DNA of 64,000 bases from Bacteroidetes bacterium 43-16 (GTDB lineage: Bacteria > Bacteroidota > Bacteroidia > Chitinophagales > Chitinophagaceae): NCBI GenBank assembly GCA_001897525.1, contig MKTB01000010.1:90794-154793 (forward strand), written 5' to 3'. Below, in pieces: positions 56,534 to 64,000 of this stretch. How positions within the stretch are numbered: the stretch's first letter is position 1; each line of letters opens with the position of its first letter. The position numbers and the translations under genes were made by a program. The notes beneath the pieces were generated by a model. That model was not told the origin of the DNA. It was given only the letters and a program-made list of their open reading frames with translations, and ran no database searches.

Positions 56534-58995
56534 TTGTTCTTGTTCCGCGTTTGTTTCAGGCTTTGCTCCTGCATTTTAAGAATGCGCTTTTCCAGGTCTT
56601 CACTACTCAGCGATTGCCGCAGGCTGTCCACTTTGATCGGGAAACTTAAAGGTGTAAATTTAGTGGAAATACGGTACACTATTGTACTGGCATTGATGCG
56701 CTCAAATGCAGCGATCAGCCGGGGCTCTTCCAGTTGCTGGTTGAACACTTCTGTATAGGCCTGCTTTAAAAGAATATGATTGGGTTCATACTCCTCCAGC
56801 ACTTTAAAGATCAGGCCTGCAGATGCCTGTAAGGATTTATTGCTTTTTTGCTTACCGTACATATTCTGTACCACCATGCCCGAGATCACCGCGATATCCC
56901 GGAACTTCCGGCTGGCCATTTCTGTGGCATTGATGCTGTTGATCACGTCCTCCATTAAATGTTCCCGGCTTAATACCAACTGTAGTTCCTCTTCTGAAAG
57001 CTGTAGCTCCGTATCGGAAAACAGTTCAAAGCCATAATCATTCATGGCCATCGAAAAACTGACCGGGTACAGGCGGCTGATGCGGAAAGCCACCAGCGCC
57101 GCCATCACCTCGTGCACCAGGCGACCTTCAAAGGGATACATAAAGAGATGGAAACCTTCCCGGGTATGGATGCGCTCCACCAGGAACTCATCTTCCGCAG
57201 GGATATGAGAATACTGTTGCTGGGTCAGTAGCAAAGGCTGCAGGAAAGCCAGTTCTTTTTGCCGCACAGGATGCTGTACCGACATAGCGAGGTTTTGTCT
57301 TAGGAAATGGCTGAGGTTGGCGCTTAAAGGCAGGCGGCCACCCAGCCAGCTCGGGGTGATGGCCCTGCCGGAAGAGGCCCTTACCAAAGCCGTCATCTCT
57401 TTGATCGTTACCAGCTCCAATACCCTTCCCGCTAATATAAACTTATCTCCCTTTTTCAATTTAGATAAAAAATATTCTTCTACCATACCTATGTAGCCCC
57501 CGGAGATGAACTTCACGCGCATCATCGCATCGCTCACGATCACCCCGATATTCATACGATGCAGCATACCTATGCGCCGCTTCTCTACCACCAGCATACC
57601 ATCTTCCCTTTGTACTACTTTATGAAAATCTTCATAGTTTTTCCCTATTTCGCCACCTACAGTAATCAGTAAGATACATTGCTGCCACTCTTCCTCCGTC
57701 ATATAGCTAAAAGCAAAGGTCTGCCGGATGATCTTTTGCATCGCTGCTGGCAGGAAGCCGCCACCCAGGGCAATGGTCACCAGGAATTGCACCAATACAT
57801 CAAAACTCAGTACCATAGGTTCCCTGCGCTCAATGGCATTATGCTTCACGGCATCTTTAAGCGCGGCTACCTCTACCAGTTCCAGGGAATGGGTAGGTAC
57901 AAAATAGATCTTCGATACTTCATTAGGACTGTGACCGCTGCGACCGGCACGCTGCATAAAACGGGCTACACCTTTTGCAGAACCTACCTGGATAACGGTA
58001 TCCACGGGTTTGAAATCTACACCCAGGTCCAGGGAAGAAGTGGCGATCACCGCTTTTAACCTACCTTCGCTCAAGGCCTCTTCTATCCATTGCCGGATGG
58101 GCGCATCAATGGAACTGTGATGCAGCGCGATCTGCCCGGCAAAATCGGGGTAGGCTTCCAATAAAAGCTGGTACCACATTTCACACTGGCTGCGGGTATT
58201 GGTAAATATGATGGAAGACTTGCTTTGTAAAATAACCGGTATCACTTTATGGACCAAAGCACCGCCCAAGTGTCCTGCCCAGGGCAATACTTCTACCTTG
58301 TCCGGGAAAAGAGGCTCAATCGCGATCTTCTTTTTTTCTTTAGCAACAATTTTCACCTTTTTCCCGGCTACGGGCAAGAGCACTTCCATAGCCTCGTCCA
58401 GGTTACCTATAGTGGCACTGATGCCCCAGATGCGCAAAGCTTTATACTGTGCCTTCAGGTAAGCCAGGGCCAGTTCCATCATCACGCCCCGCTTGGAGCC
58501 CATCAGTTCATGCCATTCATCAATGGCAATACATTGCAGCGATTTAAAAAATTGGGTACGTCCCTTCTGCGCCAGGAGCAGGTGCAGGCTTTCCGGGGTC
58601 AGTAATAAGACATCCGGCATCTGCTTGCTCTGCCTTTGCCTGGTCTTCACATCCGTATCCCCATGCCTCACCTCCACCGTCCAGTCCAGCCCTATACTAT
58701 CTATAGCCTCCTGCATGGCTTTGGCCAGGTCTTTGGCCAGGGAGCGCAGCGGTGTGATCCATACCAGCTTAAGGCCATTGCCATAAGCATCCGGCCGGTT
58801 CATAAAATCGATGAGCACCGCCAGGAATACCGAATACGTTTTACCAAAGCCTGTAGGCGCTACCACCATACCGCTGTACCCTTTTGCATAACGCTCCCAG
58901 GTTTTCTCCTGGAAGTCAAAAGGAGCTATGCCACGCGCCGCCATCCAGTCGCGCACGATCCTGTACCCATCACTTTGTTGCCAGTTGCTGTCCAA
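56530..58995 (-). CDS. ligase-associated DNA damage response DEXH-box helicase (Lhr-like)
   Basis: 821 residues, the size of the Lhr-core. Motifs: APTGFGKTYSVFLA (Walker A), AIDEWHELMGSKRG (DEWH box with the Lhr-style continuation), GISATIGNLDEA (motif III), FTNTRSQCE (IV), TSSLDLGVDF (V), QRAGRSGH (VI). The C-terminal half (~500-820) is the winged-helix and Lhr-core domain. Lhr-core is a 3'-to-5' ssDNA translocase that unwinds RNA:DNA hybrids. It begins 2 bp after the ligase stop and overlaps pdeM by 4 bp. Confidence 0.95.
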   Translation of the reverse strand: MDSNWQQSDGYRIVRDWMAARGIAPFDFQEKTWERYAKGYSGMVVAPTGFGKTYSVFLAVLIDFMNRPDAYGNGLKLVWITPLRSLAKDLAKAMQEAIDSIGLDWTVEVRHGDTDVKTRQRQSKQMPDVLLLTPESLHLLLAQKGRTQFFKSLQCIAIDEWHELMGSKRGVMMELALAYLKAQYKALRIWGISATIGNLDEAMEVLLPVAGKKVKIVAKEKKKIAIEPLFPDKVEVLPWAGHLGGALVHKVIPVILQSKSSIIFTNTRSQCEMWYQLLLEAYPDFAGQIALHHSSIDAPIRQWIEEALSEGRLKAVIATSSLDLGVDFKPVDTVIQVGSAKGVARFMQRAGRSGHSPNEVSKIYFVPTHSLELVEVAALKDAVKHNAIERREPMVLSFDVLVQFLVTIALGGGFLPAAMQKIIRQTFAFSYMTEEEWQQCILLITVGGEIGKNYEDFHKVVQREDGMLVVEKRRIGMLHRMNIGVIVSDAMMRVKFISGGYIGMVEEYFLSKLKKGDKFILAGRVLELVTIKEMTALVRASSGRAITPSWLGGRLPLSANLSHFLRQNLAMSVQHPVRQKELAFLQPLLLTQQQYSHIPAEDEFLVERIHTREGFHLFMYPFEGRLVHEVMAALVAFRISRLYPVSFSMAMNDYGFELFSDTELQLSEEELQLVLSREHLMEDVINSINATEMASRKFRDIAVISGMVVQNMYGKQKSNKSLQASAGLIFKVLEEYEPNHILLKQAYTEVFNQQLEEPRLIAAFERINASTIVYRISTKFTPLSFPIKVDSLRQSLSSEDLEKRILKMQEQSLKQTRNKNK

Positions 58996-58997
58996 AT

Positions 58998-60578
58998 CTA
59001 TCCTATGAGTTTTTTTATGTTTTCAATATCATCAATATCTTTCACCGTCTTATCCCTTCTCCAGCGCAGGATCCTCGGGAAGCGCAGAGCTACCCCGGAC
59101 TTATGCCGGCTGCTGAGGCTGATGCCTTCAAAGGCCAGTTCAAAGACCAGTTCCGGCTTCACCGTGCGTACCGGGCCAAACTTTTCCAATGCATGACTGT
59201 TGACAAAACGGCTCACTTCCTGTATCTCCTTATCCGTAAGGCCAGAGTAAGCTTTGGCAATGGTCACCAGTTCCTCCCCACTCCTAACGGCAAAAGTATA
59301 ATCGGTATAATAGCCACTGCGCCTGCCACTCCCCTTCTGCGCATAAATCAGTACCGCATCCAGGGTCAGCGGCTCCACTTTCCACTTCCACCAGTCGCCC
59401 CTCTTCCTGCCGCTATGGTAAGGAGAATACTTATGCTTCAACATGATCCCCTCGCTGTTCCGGTCCCTTGCCTGCTCCCGGAGGGCAGGCAATTCAGTCC
59501 AGGATTCCAGGGCTATGATCGCTGAAAGCTTGATGTGCTCCCCTTCCCGGGAAGCTATCAGTTCCTCCAGCTTCAGTCTTCTTTCCGACAAAGGCTTTTC
59601 GCGCCAGTCTTCCAGCTCCCATTCCAGCAAGTCATAAGCATAGAGGACCACCGGCAATTCTTCCAGCATTTTACGGCTGATGGTCTTCCGGTTCAGGCGC
59701 TTCTGCAGATCACTAAAGTCCTGGACAACATTGTCCCGGGATACCAGCAGTTCGCCATCGATCACAAAATTACCGGCCCATTGCAGCAGGGCATCCCTGA
59801 TCTCGGGAAACTGGTCGGTGATCAGTTCTTCGCCGCGCGACCAGATGAAGACTTCGCCTTCTCTTTTGATCAGCTGTGCCCGGATGCCATCCCACTTATA
59901 CTCCGCCTGCCAATCGCTCACCTCGCCCAGTTCCGGCAAGTCCTTATCCAGGGCATAGGCCAGGCAGAAAGGATAAGGGCGCGAACGGTGACTTTGTATA
60001 TACTCCCCACGGATGAGGGCATCAAAACTCACTTCATCCTGCTGCCAGTTGCCCATTAAAGTATGGGCCACCGCATTGGGCTCCTGCTGGTAATACCCGG
60101 CAATGGCATTGATCAGCCCTTTGGCTGCAATCCCTACCCTGAAACTGCCACCCAGCAGTTTATTGAAAATAAAGCGCTCCATATGGGCCAGGTGTTGCCA
60201 GGAGTCGATCACAAATCGTTTCTTTTCTTCTTCTGTCTGCGTATCCAGTTGGCTGATCTCTTGCATCCATTGCGCCAGGGATTGCGTATTGAGGGCCTCC
60301 GGTTCCGGTAAGATCAGCGAGATGGTTTCCCCCAGGTCGCCTACGGAAGCATAGGATTCCCGGAACAGCCATTCGGGTATGCCGCTGATCTCCATAGCCC
60401 ATTCTTTGAGCAAGGCAGTACTTACCTTGCGCCTGGGCCGCTTGCCCGTAAAGAGGGCCAGGAACCATAACTTATCTTCATCCGGCGCTGTATCCAGGAA
60501 CTTGATGACCGCTTCCTGCTTGAGCCCGGTCTTATTGGTGCTGTCCAGCGCACTGATCATGGTTGCAAATTCTTTCAC
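58998..60578 (-). CDS. ATP-dependent DNA ligase of the ligase-associated cluster
   Basis: 526 residues. N-terminal DNA-binding domain (~1-200; GSFRVGIAAKGLINAIA), adenylylation domain with EYKWDGIRAQL (motif I KxDG, the AMP-acceptor Lys), FVIDGELL (motif III), EGIMLKHKYSPY (IV) and GDWWKWK (V), then an OB fold (~420-526) ending at RWRRDKTVKDIDDI. Architecture is the LigB/LigC-like bacterial ATP ligase, distinct from the NAD-dependent replicative LigA. The start lies 10 bp after the exonuclease stop. Confidence 0.95.
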   Translation of the reverse strand: MKEFATMISALDSTNKTGLKQEAVIKFLDTAPDEDKLWFLALFTGKRPRRKVSTALLKEWAMEISGIPEWLFRESYASVGDLGETISLILPEPEALNTQSLAQWMQEISQLDTQTEEEKKRFVIDSWQHLAHMERFIFNKLLGGSFRVGIAAKGLINAIAGYYQQEPNAVAHTLMGNWQQDEVSFDALIRGEYIQSHRSRPYPFCLAYALDKDLPELGEVSDWQAEYKWDGIRAQLIKREGEVFIWSRGEELITDQFPEIRDALLQWAGNFVIDGELLVSRDNVVQDFSDLQKRLNRKTISRKMLEELPVVLYAYDLLEWELEDWREKPLSERRLKLEELIASREGEHIKLSAIIALESWTELPALREQARDRNSEGIMLKHKYSPYHSGRKRGDWWKWKVEPLTLDAVLIYAQKGSGRRSGYYTDYTFAVRSGEELVTIAKAYSGLTDKEIQEVSRFVNSHALEKFGPVRTVKPELVFELAFEGISLSSRHKSGVALRFPRILRWRRDKTVKDIDDIENIKKLIG

Positions 60579-60588
60579 TCGCTATCGT

Positions 60589-61605
60589 TTAAGGATTCGT
60601 TGAGGGAGTTTCCTCTGTTTCTTCTTCTTCGCCAAACCTGGTCGTGACCGCAGCGGCACTGATGCCGATCTCATTCAGGTATTTTTCAAAAACTGCCGTT
60701 TGCCCGTGTGTCACATAAACCTGCTCGGCACCCGTACCTTTGATCACATCGAGCAATCCCTGCCAGTCGGCATGATCACTGATGGCAAAGCCTGCATCGG
60801 CAGCACGCCAGCGGCGTGCGCCGCGCACCTGCATCCAGCCGGAACAAATGGCTTCTGCACGGTCAGGGATTTTGCGCAGCAGCTTGCTGTCCACCAGGGA
60901 AGGCGGTACGATGATCACATCGTCCAGCCCTGCCTTTATGGTATCTACCTCCAGCACTTCATAGGCCGGAAGTTGCACACCGGCTGTTGCATAAGCCTCG
61001 TTAAGCTTTGCGATGGCATAATGCACTTTTAATTTTCCCATTCCTTCCAGCGCCTGCATGATGCGTTGGGCTTTACCCAGCGCATAACCTACAAATACAG
61101 AGACTTTACCTTTTTCCCGGTTTTGTACTACCCAGTTACGCAATTGTTCCTGCTGCTGTGCCACAGATGCCCAATTATAAATGGGTAAAGCAAAAGTGCT
61201 TTCGGTAACGAACTCATGACATCGCACGATCTCTATGGGGGTACTCAGGCCATCATCCTGTACTTTATAGTCACCTGAGGCAACGGCTACCCGGCCTTTA
61301 TACTCCATACGCACCTGCGCAGAGCCTATAATATGCCCGGCAGGATGCAGGGATACCTGAACACCGTTAATATCCACTTTTTCTCCATAGGCCAGGCCCT
61401 GCACGCTGATGTCTGCTCCTAACCTTACTTTAAGCACGGGAACGGAATGGTGGTGGCATAGATAATGCTGCATCCCCCAGCGCGCATGATCGCTGTGCCC
61501 GTGGGTGATAACGGCACGCGCTACCGGCAGCCAGGGATCTATATAGAAATCACCGGGCACACAGTAGATACCTTCTGTACGGAATTGTAGTAATGAGTGC
61601 TGCAT
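60589..61605 (-). CDS. ligase-associated DNA damage response exonuclease
   Basis: 338 residues. Metallo-beta-lactamase/beta-CASP (SNM1-like) nuclease with THGHSDHARWGM (HxHxDH), HPAGHIIGSAQVR, ASGDYKVQDDGLS (motif 3/4 Asp) and a C-terminal SDHADWQGLL (beta-CASP His). First gene of the four-gene operon with ligase, helicase and PdeM. The set is known to act together in a DNA-repair pathway; the exact lesions are not established here. Confidence 0.93.
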   Translation of the reverse strand: MQHSLLQFRTEGIYCVPGDFYIDPWLPVARAVITHGHSDHARWGMQHYLCHHHSVPVLKVRLGADISVQGLAYGEKVDINGVQVSLHPAGHIIGSAQVRMEYKGRVAVASGDYKVQDDGLSTPIEIVRCHEFVTESTFALPIYNWASVAQQQEQLRNWVVQNREKGKVSVFVGYALGKAQRIMQALEGMGKLKVHYAIAKLNEAYATAGVQLPAYEVLEVDTIKAGLDDVIIVPPSLVDSKLLRKIPDRAEAICSGWMQVRGARRWRAADAGFAISDHADWQGLLDVIKGTGAEQVYVTHGQTAVFEKYLNEIGISAAAVTTRFGEEEETEETPSTNP

Positions 61606-61696
61606 TGATTATTCTTTACAAGTTAACTAAAAACTTAAACGATCACTCATAAACTACTGCAAAAAATGCGCCAAAATAAGGGCTTGCTCTAAAACA

Positions 61697-61731
61697 GGAA
61701 AGCAGAGGACCTTAAAGGACCTCTGCTTTCC
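61697..61731 (-). terminator. terminator after the kelch protein gene
   Basis: GGAAAGCAGAGG and CCTCTGCTTTCC form a perfect 12-bp stem with a short inner CCT/AGG pairing, 25 bp after the stop on the minus strand, then TGTTTTAG. Confidence 0.7.
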
Positions 61732-61755
61732 ATCTATCTTTAACGGATTATAAAA

Positions 61756-64000
61756 CTACCTGGAATATTTCACTATCCTGCCGTAATAATATTGTTGCTG
61801 CGGTGTTTCAATAATGATGAAATACACCCCGTCAACCAGGTACTCCAGGTTTTGATGGAACTCCCTGGCGTTTATTTTATCCCGGAATAATAATTCCTGG
61901 CCTATTGCATTCCTTACTTTTATGGACAAGATGGGCTGGTATTTCGATTGAATAGAAATGTTTCCGCTTGTAGGGTTAGGATATAGTACGATACCTGCCT
62001 GCAGCAAATTATTCTGTGCAATGCCGGTTGAAGTATCGGTCAGCTCAACAGGGATGCTGATGGAATCATGCAGACATTGATTCTTAAAATAAAGCTTTGC
62101 CGGGTAGACACCGTATTGCGCATAAGTATGTACCGGGCTATGATCATTACTGGTATTTCCGTCCCCGAAATCCCAGTACAGGCTATCTACATGGGTTAAG
62201 TTCTGGAAAGAGAAGCTAACCGTTTTCCCGTTTTTCACGGTTTGAATGCCGCTAACCACCGGTTGCTGTGTGGCTAAATGACCCACATAGATACTGCTGA
62301 AATGATAGCAGCCATAAGGAGACATCATACTACACTCATAAGTTCCCGGTTGCGTCACCACAATGGTTGCATCCTGGCTGCCGCTGCCCCAGGTATAGCT
62401 ATAGCCGGGATGATAAGTACCTAAGACAAGACTATCGCCCGGGCAGATGGCGGTATCTGCTCCCAGGGAAAAGGCAATGGCGGTATCTGCCGTAACCTGT
62501 ATGGTATCGGAGAAAGAGCAGCCAAATGCATTGTTGATCTTCAGGTGATAGGTTCCTTCCTGGCTTGCAGAGATCAGGTAATCTGTGCTGCCATTGCTCC
62601 ATTGATACAGGTGGTTGCTATAGTTGGGTCCCGGGGAAAGGGGTCTTAATGTCACCGGGCCGCCCCAGGGAGCGCAAAAGCCGGTATCATTGCCTAAGGA
62701 AAAAACAGGTTTAGGCATATAATTGACGGCTAAAGAGGCCGATACCGTACACATACTGCCGTTGCTGATCTCCACACTGTAGATCCCTGATGTATTCACA
62801 GTAATTTGCTGGCCGGTACTACCGTTAGACCATTGATAGGTAGCGCCCGGGTTCTGTGCATTTAAGCTCAGCACCTCGCCTTCGCATGGAGCAAGCACCC
62901 CGGCAAAGGGCAACACAGGGGCAGCCAAAAACTGGATATTGATGGTATCTCTGGCTGACTGATTGGTGACCGGATCGGTTACCTCCACCCAATACTGGCC
63001 GGACTGAGTCACGTCTAATTCCTGGCTGGTATCACTGGTGCTCCAAAGGTATTTTGCACCGGGATTACCGGCATCCAGGGTAAACACATTGACTCCACAA
63101 ATGCTGGTATCCCTGGGCAGTGATACCGCCGGGCCTGTTGCAGGGCCGCAAATACCCGGCATCAACTGGCATATGTCAAAACGCCATATATTCCTGAAGC
63201 TTCTGTAGCTCTCTGTGGTAGTACCCCCTATCATATAAAGTTTATCCCTGAACACCCAGAGCCTCGGATTATGTGCTCCGTAGGAGCCTGAAGGAACGGG
63301 AGCCGTAGTGAAAGTATAAGGTCCGTCCGGGAAGTTAAGCGGGGCGGTATTATCAGCAGAACCCTCTACAAAAGTCCAGTTATTGGTGGCCGGGTTATAA
63401 GACCAGATATTATTTTTACTCCCTCCGCAGGAGCCGCACTGACCGCGGCCATAACCTCCAAACAAGATCAGGCGGCCATTAAAGACCGTTGCCCCGGCCT
63501 CGCCAATCCCGCCTGGCCGGTTATTAGGATTTTCTACTCCTTTAACCCCATAGGAAGCATAAGTGTAGCCATCATATTCATTCGTGTTGATATAGCCTTT
63601 TAATAAGGTCCAGATATTGGTAGCGATATCATAAGCCCACATTTCATTCAGCAGGTTATTGTCCGATGTGCTGCCCGGGGACCTGCCCCGCCCGGAGAAG
63701 GTATAGAGTTTACCCCCAAGTACCCAGCAGGGAGCCGAAAGCCGGGCATCAGGCCTTGTGCTTGCCGTACCGACACCTATGGTCCCGAAAACGCTATTCT
63801 GGTTGATCAATTTATTGCCATGCAGCCATCTCCATTGCCCGATCTGCAGATCATATTCCCAGAGATCATTTAAAACGCCGAACTGGCCTGTTTCATTATA
63901 GCCCTTACCACCCATGAGGTAGAACTTGCCGTTAGCGGTCCAGGTAAGTGGATTAGAACGTGCACCGGGTACATTTGTGCCGCAAAAACGCCCTGCTGGC
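61756..64000 (-). CDS. secreted kelch/PKD-type T9SS protein, N-terminus beyond the window
   Basis: At least 748 residues; the frame stays open to the window edge (upstream residues AGRFCGTNVPGARSNPLTW precede the first internal Met, a kelch-like strand), so the true start lies outside. Kelch-type blades (YLMGGKGYNETGQF, NDLWEYDLQIGQW, GKLYTFSGRG, LYMIGGTTTE) occupy the N-terminal third. Ig-like repeats follow (LPRDTSICG, YLWSTSDTSQ, YQWSNGSTGQ). A PKD-like domain (SLYWDFGDGNTS) and a Por-secretion domain (LYPNPTSGNISI to the end) complete it. A cell-surface adhesin or binding protein is inferred. Confidence 0.85.
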   Translation of the reverse strand, partial: PAGRFCGTNVPGARSNPLTWTANGKFYLMGGKGYNETGQFGVLNDLWEYDLQIGQWRWLHGNKLINQNSVFGTIGVGTASTRPDARLSAPCWVLGGKLYTFSGRGRSPGSTSDNNLLNEMWAYDIATNIWTLLKGYINTNEYDGYTYASYGVKGVENPNNRPGGIGEAGATVFNGRLILFGGYGRGQCGSCGGSKNNIWSYNPATNNWTFVEGSADNTAPLNFPDGPYTFTTAPVPSGSYGAHNPRLWVFRDKLYMIGGTTTESYRSFRNIWRFDICQLMPGICGPATGPAVSLPRDTSICGVNVFTLDAGNPGAKYLWSTSDTSQELDVTQSGQYWVEVTDPVTNQSARDTINIQFLAAPVLPFAGVLAPCEGEVLSLNAQNPGATYQWSNGSTGQQITVNTSGIYSVEISNGSMCTVSASLAVNYMPKPVFSLGNDTGFCAPWGGPVTLRPLSPGPNYSNHLYQWSNGSTDYLISASQEGTYHLKINNAFGCSFSDTIQVTADTAIAFSLGADTAICPGDSLVLGTYHPGYSYTWGSGSQDATIVVTQPGTYECSMMSPYGCYHFSSIYVGHLATQQPVVSGIQTVKNGKTVSFSFQNLTHVDSLYWDFGDGNTSNDHSPVHTYAQYGVYPAKLYFKNQCLHDSISIPVELTDTSTGIAQNNLLQAGIVLYPNPTSGNISIQSKYQPILSIKVRNAIGQELLFRDKINAREFHQNLEYLVDGVYFIIIETPQQQYYYGRIVKYSR

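Overview
The window is chromosomal DNA of a Bacteroidota bacterium, most likely of the Chitinophagaceae / Chitinophagales. Pointers are several secreted proteins with type IX secretion (T9SS) C-terminal sorting domains of both classes, TAnnTTTG-like promoters, NarL-type two-component pairs with TPR sensors, and a stress-gene repertoire (DUF892, CsbD, PA2169, lmo0937, DUF6496) usual in that group. This assignment is inferred from gene content only.

Layout. 0-3 kb: a truncated lipoprotein gene, a T9SS-exported trypsin-fold peptidase and an initiator tRNA-Met. 3-15.3 kb: a four-gene module present twice in tandem. Each copy has a secreted SBBP-type propeller protein (T9SS type A) followed by a secreted gliding-motility-type C-terminal-domain protein (T9SS type B), and a divergent TPR histidine kinase plus NarL/LuxR response regulator. 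15.3-23.6 kb: housekeeping and accessory genes (HD hydrolase, GNAT, nitronate monooxygenase, DEDDh exonuclease, lipase, CPBP protease, delta-60 repeat protein, Rrf2 regulator, Tam-like methyltransferase). 23.6-34.6 kb: a CRISPR-Cas locus of type I-B style with 34 repeats, read on the minus strand in the order cas6-cas5-cas3-cas8-cas7-cas4-[RhuM/Fic]-cas1-cas2-leader-array. The RhuM/Fic gene is translationally coupled to cas4 and lies inside the adaptation module; it is the strongest novelty candidate.

34.8-43.1 kb: two tandem secreted paralogues, then a complete TPP-riboswitch-controlled thiamin operon (thiS-thiC-thiE-like-thiD-thiE-thiG-thiH-thiF). The riboswitch leader shows a readable mechanism in which one strand of P1 can pair alternatively with a sequence that would otherwise hide the thiS start. 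43.1-45.6 kb: a GNAT gene whose upstream region is two abutting 7-bp tandem repeats, then a MocR-type regulator. 45.9-55.2 kb: a stress-type island of short, mostly monocistronic genes (disordered NQ-rich protein, DUF892, PfpI, SDR, DUF6496, lmo0937, CsbD, PA2169, DUF421). It contains a sigma-54 activator with a receiver that lacks the phospho-acceptor Asp, and three well-formed -24/-12 elements in front of its neighbours, so a local sigma-54 regulon is likely. 55.9-61.6 kb: the four-gene ligase-associated DNA-damage-response operon (exonuclease, ATP-dependent ligase, Lhr-like helicase, PdeM phosphoesterase). The window ends inside a kelch-type T9SS protein gene.

No insertion sequence, integrase or rRNA was recognised.
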